DNA from: Terramyces sp. JEL0728
Lineage: Eukaryota; Chytridiomycota; Chytridiomycetes; Rhizophydiales; Terramycetaceae
Reading direction: 5' to 3'
Length of the DNA: 36,830 nt
NCBI GenBank assembly: GCA_027603945.1
Contig: JADIIU010000124.1
Span: 1-36,830 of the forward strand
Shown here: in pieces, positions 1 through 10,833 of the stretch
How positions within the stretch are numbered: the first letter of the stretch is position 1
Layout: each line of letters opens with the position of its first letter
The notes under the pieces: generated by a model
Told to the model about the DNA's origin: nothing
Seen by the model: only the letters and a program-made list of their open reading frames with translations
The model's database searches: none
Program-made: the position numbers and the translations under genes

Positions 1-225
1 GTACCAATCGCAATGTATGTTAATTTGATGACGATTATCGATTCAGATAGTACCAAGCAAATCTAGACTGAATTAGTCAAAAAAGATTCTGATAATACAA
101 TTGGTTAAATATAATTTATTACGAAATTAATTGTTTTACATCACAGGAGGTTCGCTAGCAATTCCCTATGAGTCCGAAAATATTCAAGTTACTTTTCAAT
201 TGTTATTGGTTATAGATATTTCAAG
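1..225. other. Intergenic, nothing recognised
   Basis: AT-rich sequence downstream of the SPRY-protein stop. No ORF or RNA gene seen. Confidence 0.35.
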
Positions 226-2094
226 TTATGATATGGTTGTTTCATCCGTTTCTTGAACATTCATTTCTGGGTCAATTTCTGTTTGTATTTCATGTCCAGT
301 ATCACCAGATTCATTACGGTAGGGCACAGCATCTTTTTCAGTAACTGGCAGATAATTAAATTCCTGTATACTAAATTCTGTAGGTTTGTAGAATACTTGT
401 TTGGGTGTTCCAAAATTGAGAGATACAATACAATCACCGGTACAGCCAACACTTGGGTAAATCTTTTCGGGAAAGAATCCGTCTGCCACAAATTCATCTC
501 CAATCCTTGTTCCATTATGTGTAAAGTAAAACACAGTTTGGTTTATAGTGTGACTTTCAATCTTTTTATATTCTATTATTCGGTATCCTATTCCCAGCAC
601 ATCGCCTTCTTTTAGTTCCTCTCCGCATTCAATTCCAACTTCTTTTCGATCATTCAAGTATACTCTGCCTGTGCTACTATGGTACCCTATCGAATAAAGG
701 TCGTATCCAGGTAATCTAAATGGCGGGTACGGACAAGTGGTAAATCCAACGCTTATATTTGAATCATTGTTTAACAGTATTTTCAGCTCAAAGTAGCATT
801 CTTGGTTAATTGAATCTGAATTAAAGCTTGGCGGTGGTTGCGGTCCGTTGCTAAATACATCTCTTGGTTTTAAACATGCATTTGACTGGATACAGCATTC
901 TTGTTCAGTCATGAATTCTACAGTCTGCGTTCCGTATTTTGTCATTTTATCTATCTTTACATATGGTGGATCTTCAAACTCATAGTCATCAAAGTGTCTT
1001 ACGAGTAACATTGTAATTGCATTTTCCACTCCTTCCATTGATTCTGGTATTGGACAATCCGCATTGAGTGCTAATATTGCTTCTTCTGAATCTGGTTGAT
1101 AAAATGCTAGGAATTCGTCGGCTCTGGTTACTCGATCTTGCAAGTCTTGTTGTTCAAATCTTGTTCTTAAATCTGCAATTTGGTTCCTGAAAAATTTTTG
1201 ATGGACAAAGTAAATGATGGTTATAAATAGGAAAAGCATGGCAAAGGGAAAGAATGTGGATACTGAATCCAGTGGATTTGATGAATCAACGATATTCACT
1301 GTATATGAAGCTGCCCCATTGAAATTAAAACTCGTACTGCCAGTTATTGTGCCTTGAGATTGTGAAACATTAAAATCAATATTGAATAATGATTTTCCTG
1401 CAGTGAGGGAAATACTGCCATTATCAAAGTAAATTCGGCTGATATTATTGAATGCTATCTTTGATGAATCTGATATTTGGTAATTATCGAACCGATATTG
1501 TGTAATAATGGATGTACTTGTAAGATTAAATTGACCAAAGAGAATTGCTTTTGAAACTATCGACCCTATTCTGCCAAAAAAGGTAACATTCATGTTGTCC
1601 ACCGATACCGGACTTAAAGTGCTTGAAAAGAGCGGACTGGTGTTTAGCATTGAATCAATGTTTGTCTTTTTCCCCAGTGTTTCGTTCAACTTTACAATAC
1701 TTGAAATAAATTCGTTCGTCCAAGTCGTGTTTTCAAATACAAGGTTGATCAAATCCGTAGTGATATTCGCTTGCCCAGAATACAATACTTTATCATAGAC
1801 AGAACCGCTACCAGCCAGAATAAAATCTTCATTCAAGTTTGTATAGAGTGAATACACACTGGTCGTGTTCGTATACTGCGTAAAGTAATTTTGCAGAAAC
1901 TCGGTTGGTATCGAAAGGTATGGAGTGCAGAATACCTTTGCGTTGGCTAAACTAATTTGACGAGTGTTGGGTGTAGAGTAGCCAGAAATTGAACTGGAAA
2001 TAGATGTGCTTTTGAACTGAAATGTGTCTAGTTGGTTGTAAACTGTTGTGAATGAGAATAATCCAGTTGCAATGGCTGCATTTTGGGTTTTCAT
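226..2094 (-). CDS. SPRY-domain single-pass membrane protein, Ssh4/Ear1-like
   Basis: 622 aa, uninterrupted. The N-terminal ~275 residues are Ser/Thr/Asn-rich with many N-x-S/T sequons, so probably lumenal or extracellular. One strong transmembrane segment lies at about 278-300 (core FPFAMLFLFITIIYF). The cytosolic part carries a SPRY domain at about 400-570, with the block GFTTCPYPPFRLPGY followed by YSIGYHSSTG and a GDVLGIGYR strand. These match fungal Ssh4/Ear1 proteins, which recruit the ubiquitin ligase Rsp5 to endosomal cargo. A canonical PPxY was not found, but DPPY (~375) and LPGY are PY-like. The N-terminal region is far longer than in yeast Ssh4, where the membrane segment is near the N-terminus. 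The ATG at 2094 is chosen. A GTAAG donor-like site just upstream leaves a spliced upstream exon possible, but that frame has no ATG. Family confident; adaptor role inferred. Confidence 0.75.
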   Translation of the reverse strand: MKTQNAAIATGLFSFTTVYNQLDTFQFKSTSISSSISGYSTPNTRQISLANAKVFCTPYLSIPTEFLQNYFTQYTNTTSVYSLYTNLNEDFILAGSGSVYDKVLYSGQANITTDLINLVFENTTWTNEFISSIVKLNETLGKKTNIDSMLNTSPLFSSTLSPVSVDNMNVTFFGRIGSIVSKAILFGQFNLTSTSIITQYRFDNYQISDSSKIAFNNISRIYFDNGSISLTAGKSLFNIDFNVSQSQGTITGSTSFNFNGAASYTVNIVDSSNPLDSVSTFFPFAMLFLFITIIYFVHQKFFRNQIADLRTRFEQQDLQDRVTRADEFLAFYQPDSEEAILALNADCPIPESMEGVENAITMLLVRHFDDYEFEDPPYVKIDKMTKYGTQTVEFMTEQECCIQSNACLKPRDVFSNGPQPPPSFNSDSINQECYFELKILLNNDSNISVGFTTCPYPPFRLPGYDLYSIGYHSSTGRVYLNDRKEVGIECGEELKEGDVLGIGYRIIEYKKIESHTINQTVFYFTHNGTRIGDEFVADGFFPEKIYPSVGCTGDCIVSLNFGTPKQVFYKPTEFSIQEFNYLPVTEKDAVPYRNESGDTGHEIQTEIDPEMNVQETDETTIS

Positions 2095-2207
2095 GAATAT
2101 TTTTAGTCAAGTGCTTTTTTATCTTACCAGCCACCTCGGCAAAGTTGCACAAGACCAAATACAATACTAATAGTTTATTATGTCAGTGATTCAATACAGC
2201 CTGATGT

Positions 2208-4147
2208 TTACCATCCTAATCTGGAGATGAGTGCACTGATAAACCCATCGCAGTTTCCCAGTTTCGTTATTTTCAGTCCATGTATGTTTAGCAGCCAAAT
2301 CTTGCACAATTCAATGCCCATCGCCATACCTTCCCCTTCCACGTGAAATAGATAATATTCATTCGGTTTGGCAATAGTTATTTTGAAATTTTGCTTCATT
2401 TCAATCAAGGCTCGATGTAAATCTTGAAACATTGATGGTGGATCTAGTGTTGAAACCAACCCTTTCTTGAATTGGAATTTCATTGTATGGATTTCTGGCG
2501 GCGGTTTATGTATGAGATGCCATTCTGTGATATCTTGTTGATTTAACTGCAGGTCATTCGTGTCCGAAACCTTACTCATTCTATGAACTACAGAGACCTC
2601 TCTGCTTAGCGAATCTCCTTTCAGGTTGAGGTCCGTATCCGTTGTTGAACTTCTTTTATATTTGATATCGCTTGCATTGCTTTGGATTGACGCTCTGTGT
2701 CTATTCGGGGCTTTTTCTTTTACGGATTGGCTTCTTTTCATTGCATATCCAGCAGGGTTCTCCACAGGTTGAGAAGGTGATTCAGCGTTTTCAACACACG
2801 ACATTCGATTGAGAGAAACGTTACTGTCCTGAACATTGACAGATGATTGGCTGCTAGCTGCTGACTTTTCCGATTCCACAGAGATACTTTTTCTTTGTTT
2901 CAATTTTACTACATTTTTATTAGTGGATGCTCGACGATGTCTTTCGAACTGCTCGATATTTTTAGCCATTTCGGCATTTTTGTGATAATTGATGTTGTAG
3001 ATCGTAATGTTGTTTTCCAAAGTAACACTGGAAATCAGTTTTGCAAGAGCTTCCTTGTCTGTTAATAATGGCTCCGAGCGTTCTGGAGGATAGTCATAAC
3101 CAACATTTACCCATCTGCTACTCCAAAGCCCTTCCATATCAAGCCTCCTATTGGAATCATCGACCAATATTAATTTTAAAAGTGCGGTTATTTCCCAACT
3201 AAAGTGCTCTGGAATCTCGTACTGTACACCCTTGATTTTCTGAAATAGCGTTGATACAGTATCCCCCACAAATGGTAAATTGCCTGCTACCATTCCATAA
3301 AGAATAATGCCCATGGACCAGATATCTATTTTTGTGCCGTGGTAAGGCTGTCCTGAAATCATTTCTGGGGGAGAATAAGTAGGAGTGCCGCAAAACGTCT
3401 ATTATAAGAATGCAGATACCTTCATGTAATCGCTATTCTGAAATGCTCTTCCAAGTCCAAAATCCGTGACTAGCGCATTACATTGTTGGTCTAAGAGTAC
3501 ATTTTCCATCTTTAGGTCTCGATGCACAACATGAGACGAATGAATAAAATCCACTGCTGAAATAATCTGTCGAAAAATTCTACGCGCTTCAAGTTCAGTC
3601 AAAAACCCGTGTTTAGATACATGTCCGGCTAAATCCCCATTATAGGCATAGGCCCTACATTAAGAGGTCTTACATAACAATATAGACATCGTCGGGCGAT
3701 TCGAATACTTTGTATATTTTAATGATGTTTGGATGTTTGAATCGCATCATCAATAGCGCTTCTTGCTGGAATGAAGTGAGGGAATCTGTTACTGATGGGA
3801 CAGTTTCAAAGTCCATTGCTTTAGTTGTCTCTTGTTGGACTTTGTCAACAAACCGCGCCAAATTAATTTCATTTTCCTCCTTCAATGCTGGATTGGCTGC
3901 AATATCCTGCATTATATCCTGATAAATCTTTTTCCTTGCTTTTCGGAGCAATATTTTATCTACATCCTCCTGCATCTTTTTCTTGTTGGCATTCATTTCT
4001 TTGAGTTTTTCAATATTCATGATTTTTATCGCTACCTTGGTTAGCTGATTCCACCTTTTCTCCCGACGGTAGGTGCTTTCCCACCTTTACTTTTCCAAAC
4101 GCTCCTTCGCCGACAGTCTTTCCGATTTCGTAGTTTGATAGTTTCAT
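2208..4147 (-). CDS. Snf1/MARK-like Ser/Thr kinase with KA1 domain (copy 1)
   Basis: Four exons, 626 aa. Introns at 4036-4054 (19 nt), 3655-3673 (19 nt) and 3399-3419 (21 nt); without them the kinase appears broken. Visible: Gly loop GEGAFGKV, catalytic lysine VAIK (K35), HRDLKMENVLL, TDFGLG, activation loop TFCGTPTYSPPEM (an LKB1-type T-loop threonine by family), and WSMGIILYGMVAGNLPF. The C-terminal ~90 residues form a KA1 domain ending FISALISRLGW. Between them lies a Ser/Lys-rich linker. AMPK/MARK/NUAK kinases act in energy and polarity control; the substrate here is unknown. Odd: 87 residues separate K35 from the alpha-C glutamate (E123) instead of about 20, so a charged ~70-residue insert sits in the N-lobe. 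The next gene is a tandem paralogue with the same intron positions and insert. Confidence 0.9.
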
Positions 4148-4373
4148 AAAAATTATATTGCCAATCGTGGGAGAGAAAATCCAAGATAAACAAGACTGTC
4201 TGCAGTAGAGTTACTTTTTGAATTAATATCTGTTCTTTACAATAACAATTACAACTACTCGCTTTGGTGGATCAAGAAACTCGTAGGGTTAAGGTTGTAA
4301 CTCAAACAAGCAAATGCTATCCAATGCGAGAATAGAATTAGATTGCCAAACATTGAACAATATTTAGAATTTA

Positions 4374-6369
4374 TTACCAATTCAAATTTGTAATTAAATT
4401 CTGTATAAAAGTTTCTGCTTTACCAGTTTTTGTTATTTTCAACCCATGTAATTTTAAAAGCCAGATTTTACACAATTCAACATCCAGCGTGAACGATTCT
4501 CCTTCGATATGAAACATATAAAAATTATCCGGTTTAGATATCTTGATATTTTTCGTTCCAAGTTCGACAAGTGCTCGGTGCAGGTCTTGGAACATTGTTG
4601 GTGGATCTTGTGCTGACCAAAGCCCTTTTCTGAAACGAAATTTCATTGTACGTATTTCTTGTGGTGGTTTATGAACTAAATGCCAATCGCTTATTTCTTT
4701 GAATTTCAAATCATTGTCTGGAAATTGAGTGATGGAAACTTGACTCATTCTGCTGACTACTGACGACTCTCTGCTCATTTTCTCACTCTCTTCATTAGAA
4801 ATCATTTGCGATAATCTGTTTTCAGTGTTACTTCTTGGCCGGATGTTTGGCGCCTGTAATGAATGTCGTCCTTGGTGGTTTCCTCCTGGATGTAAGGAAC
4901 CACTGAATTTATTCGTATGAGGCGAATCTTCATTCGCAGAAATATTTCTGGCAATACTACTGGTTGAATTCTTGTTGGCTGCTGGATTTGCAATATCTTG
5001 TTTTGAGTTGGTTAAACTGGCTTTGGAAGTTGCTGGTGTTGATTTATCAATTTTGAGCTGTACTTGACTATTTGAATTTGCAGCATTTGGCTGTGAATTT
5101 ATACTTTTCTTTCTCCTCAACTCAGCTACGTTCACTGTCGCACTTCTGAGCCTCTGCTTTCTTTCAAACTTATCTATATTCTTTGCCATGGATTGATTTT
5201 GATGGCTATGGATATTGTAAATTGTGATATCGTTTTCGTGTATTACGCTTGAAATAAGTTTTGCCAGTTCATCTTTGTTCAAAGATGGTGGTTCAATTTG
5301 TAGAGGGTTTGTACCATGGCCCATATTTACCCAGCGATTATGCCTAATTCGGTCCATGTTTAATCTCGACTCTGGATCTGCAACAAGAATCTGACGCAAT
5401 AAATCAACCAGCTCCCAAGAAAAGTCTTTTGGTATTTCATAATCAGCATCCCTGAGCTTTTGAAGTAATGTCGATTCATAATCAGAAACAAATGGCAAAT
5501 TTCCTGCGTTCATCGCATAGAGAATAACCCCCATTGCCCAAATATCAGATTGCGTCCCATGATACGGCTTGCCCGCAAGTATTTCAGGTGCACAATAGCA
5601 CGGGGTACCACAGAAAGTCTATATAAGCTAGTCGTTACCTTCATGTAATCAGATTCGCCATACGCTCTGCTCAATCCAAAATCGCTAACAAGCGCGTTTC
5701 CAGATTGATCCAAGAGAATATTCTCCATTTTTAAATCTCTGTGAACTACATGCGAAGAATGGATAAAATCCATTGCAGAGACTATTTGTCGAAAGATCTT
5801 TCGCGCTTCTGTTTCGATTAAATGGCCGTATTGCGCAACATATTTTGCCAAATCACCACCAGGAGCGTAATCCCTACATCAACAACTTGCAGTACATTAC
5901 TATATAAATATCTTTGGTTGATTCGACTACCTGGTATATTTTGACGATATTTGGATGATTTAAACGCATCAACAATAGAACCTCTTTTTGGAACCCCGAC
6001 AGCGAATCAGTAACCGATGGCTCCTTTTCAAACTGGAGTCCTTTATTGGCACTTTCCTTGGCCTTTTGGACAAATTCAGCCAGATTGGCATTGTCGTTTT
6101 CCTTCCAATCGGGATTATTATTAAGCTGTTCAATTGCTTCAGCGTAAATCTTTTTCCGTGCTTTAACCGCAAGTATTTGATCGACCTTGTCTTGCGTTTT
6201 CTTTTTATCTTCTTCAGTTATTTGTAGTTCTTTAATATTCATTATTTTTATTGCGACCTTTGTTAGCTTTGAATACCTTTGCACCAGACAGTATGTGCTT
6301 TCCATATTTCACCTTTCCATAAGCTCCCTCTCCAAGCGATTTCCCAATTTCATAGTTTGATAATTTCAT
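4374..6369 (-). CDS. Snf1/MARK-like Ser/Thr kinase with KA1 domain (copy 2)
   Basis: Four exons, 644 aa, same strand as its paralogue at 2208-4147 with 226 nt between them. Introns at 6258-6276 (19 nt), 5874-5895 (22 nt) and 5619-5638 (20 nt) match the paralogue exactly in position and phase but not in sequence. Visible: GEGAYGKV, VAIKIMNI (K35), HRDLKMENILL, SDFGLS, TFCGTP followed by CAPEI, and a C-terminal KA1 domain (MKFRFRKGLWS start, end LITNLNW). It has the same 87-residue stretch between the VAIK lysine and the alpha-C glutamate. The linker between kinase and KA1 is low-complexity (Asn/Ser/His-rich) and diverged. All catalytic residues are present, so it is probably active. A recent-to-intermediate tandem duplication is inferred. 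Confidence 0.9.
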
Positions 6370-6646
6370 AAAGTTTCATTCCATTGTTATCTGATAACCT
6401 TGCTTACGCGATTGAGGAATAGGATTGAAAGTGCGAGTGAGAACTATGATGGATAAAAGTAGGATATTTTATACTGGCTACTGTGATGATATTACGTGTT
6501 TTTCTGGATGCAGCATTGATTATTGAATTCAAAAGAACAAATCCAGTAACCCGTGATAAGAGATTACCTAACCAATGCGAATACCATGAAGAATAGCCTT
6601 CTGCGTTCAATAAGAATATTCAAATACTTTTAAAACAACAAGCAAT

Positions 6647-8188
6647 TTATTGGACTCTCTTGGAAACAATAACAGGCAAAGTCTCAAGTCTCAGTGTAGG
6701 TTTGGTTATTCCGTTTGCTACAAACCCAGCAGCGAGTTTGAATTTATACTTTTGCAGCAGGTGGATAAGGAAAACTTTGGCTTCAATCAACGCCATCTTT
6801 TGCCCAATGCAGTTATGCTGGCCATCACCAAATGGAATGAACGCTCCAGGAACGTGTGGTTCGTCCCAGCGGTCTGGATTGAACTTATGAGGCTCTTTGT
6901 AGTACTTTTCACTCATTTGGATAGACGCAATTCCAACCGAAATCTTTGTTCCTTTTGGAATTTTGTAACCCATAATTTCAGTGTCTTCAACTGCTACTCT
7001 TTGCACTGCGTTGACAATTGAATAAGTACGTTGGACTTCCTTGATAAATTTTTCCAGGTACTTGTAGTTGTACAGTTGGTCTACAAGTGATGGGTCGTCG
7101 AGATTGACACTCTTGATTTCATCGTACAACTTTGCTTCGACTTCAGGATGATCACAAATCTTGTATAATGCCCAACCCATGGTAGCAGAAGTAGTTTCAT
7201 GACCTGCAAAAAAGAAACCTAGCAACTCCCCATAGATTTCTTCTTTGGTGAATCCCTGTGTTAATATTGCAGTACATTTTCTTGTTTTAGTAATCGATGC
7301 AAAATATCCATATCCCAACTTTCCTGAACGATCGTTTTATCATTGATTTTTTGGATTCTTTCATCTGCCAATTTGTCCAAGAACGAAAAAACAGCCTTCT
7401 TGTTTGTTTGGATGAAATTGCTGTGCAAAGACACTCCGAAAAGGCTCCACAGGAATCTAGGCGTGATAACCCTCCATCTAATAGGCACGCTAACAAGATT
7501 TTCCAGTTCTTGCCATTGCTAAATTAATATTTGCTTACCCATTCGATATCTTCTTGCAACTTTTTTGTGGATCCAAAGCTATGATTGAAGCCAACCATTG
7601 AGATAACATCCAAAGTGACAGATTTGAAAGCAACAGTGAAATCCAGGGTAACGCCAGATTTGCCTTGCAGCTTTTCTTCAATAACTGTATCCAGATCCTT
7701 CATTGTATCTTCAGCGACCTTGCCTGCGTGGCGAAGGTGTGTAGGGCCAAACGCGGGTTGGAGCAGCTTTCTGTGCTTCTTCCAGTGATCGTTTGATGGC
7801 ATCGCGAAAAGGGCATTGTTCAGAATGCCGATGCCGATTTTCATGATGACTGTGTCTGACTTTACAAACGTAGACGAATTTAGTATCCGCTTGGCTTCCT
7901 GCGCGTTCACTACAAATACTGTTGGTCTATGTAAAAGCGTAAATACCCAATAAAATCCATTCTTAAGATGTCTCCATACTTTTCAACCATTTGCGCAACG
8001 TATTCATGTCGTTTTGATCTGAAAAGTGCTCTCAGTAAGCCTGGATTTCCAATAATTGGATAGTTCGGTGGACCTGGAATCTTACTGAGCGGGTCGTTGT
8101 AATCTTGGATTCGATCATACACGATTTTAGCCAGTACAACAGCGGCCGCTGATATTGCAATCGATGACAGAGTTTGATTGTCGATCAT
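6647..8188 (-). CDS. Cytochrome P450 monooxygenase
   Basis: Four exons, 493 aa, the usual P450 length. Three introns of exactly 20 nt at 7927-7946, 7519-7538 and 7256-7275. An N-terminal hydrophobic anchor (about residues 8-25) and a proline-rich hinge (KIPGPPNYPIIGNPG) indicate an ER-bound microsomal enzyme. Visible: I-helix oxygen-activation motif AGHETT, K-helix ExxR as EVQR, the PERF-like FNPDRW, and haem-Cys loop FGDGQHNCIGQK. The sequence is CYP4/CYP5-like in the I helix and haem loop, but I do not assign a CYP family or substrate. Splicing at 7927-7946 restores DFIGPTVFVVNAQEAK across the B-helix region. It is divergently transcribed from the alpha/beta hydrolase at 8547 across 358 nt, so shared regulation is possible but not shown. 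Confidence 0.92.
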
Positions 8189-8546
8189 GAGGTGTGAGAA
8201 AGCAAGTTTTCGAAAGCTTTTAACATATATCGGCCGAACCTTGTCAGCAGATATCGGTTAACGGCAATTATGCATGATATCAAGCCTGTAAATTAGAGAA
8301 TATTGCTTTTATACATAGTTGCTTGAAGCGAGTCCCAGTCGTGAAATAAGGAACACCTCACGAACATAGCTATACCTTTGTCGGAGAAAAGACACTGCTG
8401 ATAAGATTGTCAAAGGGACTTTTGGTTTCAAACTACTGGTGTATCAGATGCTGTCGGATTTAGCTCAAGATCTAACTTTGCTTGTCCCGATCTTCACATG
8501 CTCAACTTAATCAACTAGAGATAAAAAAAAGTTTTCTAAAAACAAA
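8189..8546. promoter_or_regulatory. Divergent intergenic region, P450 / hydrolase
   Basis: 358 nt between two divergent start codons. No coding potential seen. The P450-proximal part has ATATCGG twice (near 8226 and 8251) and a CGGCCG, which resembles zinc-cluster (CGG) sites, but spacing and orientation fit no known pair. Treated as a bidirectional promoter by position only. Confidence 0.4.
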
Positions 8547-10115
8547 ATGCTAACCATCTACCAAATCACTGTAGAATGGATCCATCTCAATACTGGGATA
8601 CCAAAACCATTCATCACACCGCTAATACTCTCATTAGCTTTTCTCTTGTGGTATTTTTATAAGGTAGAAAAAGCTCAACTATTTCATGCTACAAAAACAG
8701 CAGAAATAAAGTACAAATCACCAGTTACAAAAGAAATTAAATCGCTTCAACTTCACCAAATGATTAATCTCACTTGTCCTAGTCTTCAAACTTACTTTCT
8801 CCCTCATCCGCTATTAACCAACGGACATTTACAAACCTTTCATGCCTCAATATTTGCAGATTATATTTTCGAGCCCAAAGTCAAATTCCATAGACAGGTC
8901 GTTAATACCCCTGACGGCGGTGTAATTTCTCTGGATTGGTCAGAATTGCCGGTTGGAAATGCAAAGAGGACTCCATATTTGTTTATTCTTCATGGACTGA
9001 CTGGTGGATCACATGAAACGTATGTTCAGGATTTAGTAGTGGAAGCTAAAAAGTATGGATACGCTTCTATTGTGATGAATTTTAGAGGATGCTCAGAAAC
9101 ACCAGTGAAATCCGCTCAATTGTATTCAGGATCGTTTACTGGAGATGTAGAGTTGACTATTCAAGAAATCAAAAAGAGAGATCCATCTGCGGTATTATTT
9201 GGTGTTGGGTTTTCACTTGGATCTAATGTAATTGTTAAATATGCTGGTAAAATGGGAGGTATGTCGTTTTTAACAAAGAAAACTGTCCGTTGATTGGTGT
9301 AGTCAGTATTGGAAACCCTTATGACTTTTTGGGCTCAATGAGAGCATTGCATCGCACATGGATTGGCAGATACCTGTATTCAATCAAGATGGGACAAAAC
9401 TTGGCAAGATTAGTAAACAAGTAATTGGATTTAATATAGACACCACCATGCATTCAAAGATTGTGAATGGTTGGATATGGATAAAGTAAACAAGGCAACA
9501 AATATATTGGAATTTGATGCTGCTGCAACTTCAAAAGGCTTTGGATATAAAACAGTCCATGAATATTACAGATTTGGATCTTGTGCAATTGACATTCCGT
9601 ATGTTACCGTTCCAACTTTGTTACTGACTGCTCTGGATGATCCAATTTCAAATTGCGAAGTAATTCCATATTATGAAATTGAATCTAACCCAAATGTAGT
9701 ATTAGCGACTACTGGGGCTGGTGGGCATTTAGGGTGGTTCAAGATATCTCCAGAAATCGTCCCTACACAGCGATGGTTTGCCAAACCAGTTTCAGAATTT
9801 ATTCATTCTATTTTTGAAGCTAGATTTTCACTCGATGAACCAATTCAAATTCAACAAGATCTTTTACCGATTGGTACTCCTTGGCAATCTTTACCCGAAC
9901 ATGCTTTTGAAGCTCAAAGGATATTACTAGGAATCAAAAGGTATTTTTTGCTAACAAGAAATTCTATTCAAGTCGGTAAGATCTCTGTTCTAGATTCAAC
10001 AGTACAAACAATTGAAAGAGTACCAGAAGAGACAGAAACTTCAAACGTTGCAGTGCAGGCAGTAATTGAGAAAAAGTCTGCCTCATCCCAAATTACAAAG
10101 AAACAAAGTAATTGA
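8547..10115 (+). CDS. Alpha/beta hydrolase, ABHD1/3 - Eht1/Eeb1-like
   Basis: Three exons, 509 aa; introns 9259-9278 (20 nt) and 9421-9439 (19 nt). One N-terminal hydrophobic segment (about 20-37) suggests membrane anchoring. Visible: HGLTGGSHETY (oxyanion side), NFRGCSETP, nucleophile elbow GFSLGSN, acid ALDDPIS and catalytic His in GGHLGWF, giving a complete Ser-Asp-His triad. These motifs are typical of the ABHD1/2/3 and yeast Eht1/Eeb1/YMR210W group, which act as acyltransferases/esterases or lipases on medium-chain or phospholipid substrates. The substrate here cannot be told. The C-terminal ~50 residues are polar and low-complexity. Confidence 0.88.
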
Positions 10116-10265
10116 AATTAATCGTAGACACCTTTCTTTATATCATGAAATTACTAAACATTAATTCTACAACCATCATGTTCTTTTTACTTGGCTTCTT
10201 GTTTAAAAAGTACTTTAAATAAACTCCAATGGAATATATTGTTTATTCTAACCGATAAATAATTC

Positions 10266-10529
10266 TTAACCGTAGCAAACTTCACATTTAATTTCAGATG
10301 CAAACGAAACAGGTGGTTTGGTTCCCTTGATTGGGCAGAGGGTTGAAGTTGCTTGGACATTGAATTTGTATTCAGTGCATTTGCCGTCATTCATGTACCA
10401 TACTGAAGTAGCATTGGTTGGATTGCAAAGTTGGTGTTGAGCAAAATAAGTTGGAATTTTGGTAGATGACCAACAAGGGGATTCGCAAGATACTAGAGAT
10501 AAAGCGGCAGCCAAGAGAGTGAATTTCAT
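10266..10529 (-). CDS. Small secreted cysteine-rich protein
   Basis: 87 aa, single exon. The ATG at 10529 is chosen because it begins a clear signal peptide (MKFTLLAAALSLVSC). The mature part has about six or seven cysteines, one N-x-T sequon and no recognised domain; it ends in CEVCYG. The size, signal peptide and Cys content are those of a secreted effector-like or wall-associated small protein, but I do not recognise the family. A TATAAATAG box at 10555-10563 lies only about 26 nt upstream of the ATG, implying a very short leader. Confidence 0.65.
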   Translation of the reverse strand: MKFTLLAAALSLVSCESPCWSSTKIPTYFAQHQLCNPTNATSVWYMNDGKCTEYKFNVQATSTLCPIKGTKPPVSFASEIKCEVCYG

Positions 10530-10833
10530 TTTGGATAAAGAGAAGCTATGCTGGCTATTTATACTTTTTTTCTTTGTATTAAAATTCCTTTCTTGGCTAT
10601 TGTTGCCCCACACCTTAGAATCCTGAACACAAATTAAAAACTTTTTAATAACTCTGTGCTACGAGTAACAAACAGTTAGGAATCGTTTCGCTGGGCTTGT
10701 TGTGCCAGAGCATCCATTGCCAGGAATTAGCTAGAGTTTGGCGAGAGTCAGCAACATGAATCAGGGAATTATTCGAATCAAATCATGCATGGTCATAATT
10801 TTCAACCCCATTTTTCTCAACTTTTCATCAAAA
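10530..10833. promoter_or_regulatory. Divergent intergenic region with TATA box for the secreted-protein gene
   Basis: 304 nt between divergent start codons. TATAAATAG reads on the minus strand at 10555-10563. The remainder shows no ORF with domain-like sequence and no RNA gene that I can recognise. Confidence 0.45.

Noticed and set aside
253..615. Plus-strand ORF opposite the SPRY protein, and similar antisense ORFs elsewhere
   Set aside because: They lie inside confidently identified genes on the other strand and encode low-complexity Phe/Ile/Ser-rich sequence without domains.
2095..2164. An upstream coding exon for the SPRY protein joined by a GTAAG donor
   Set aside because: The frame upstream is open and a splice to a TGCAG acceptor would be in phase, but it has no ATG before a stop and the intron would be ~50 nt. 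Kept only as a remark.
2208..6369. Two kinase pseudogenes with frameshifts and in-frame stops
   Set aside because: Every break is resolved by a 19-22-nt GT...AG segment at the same position in both copies, and all catalytic residues are intact after removal.
8220..8262. Zinc-cluster operator in the P450/hydrolase promoter
   Set aside because: CGG triplets occur, but spacing and orientation match no known pair and such triplets are common by chance.
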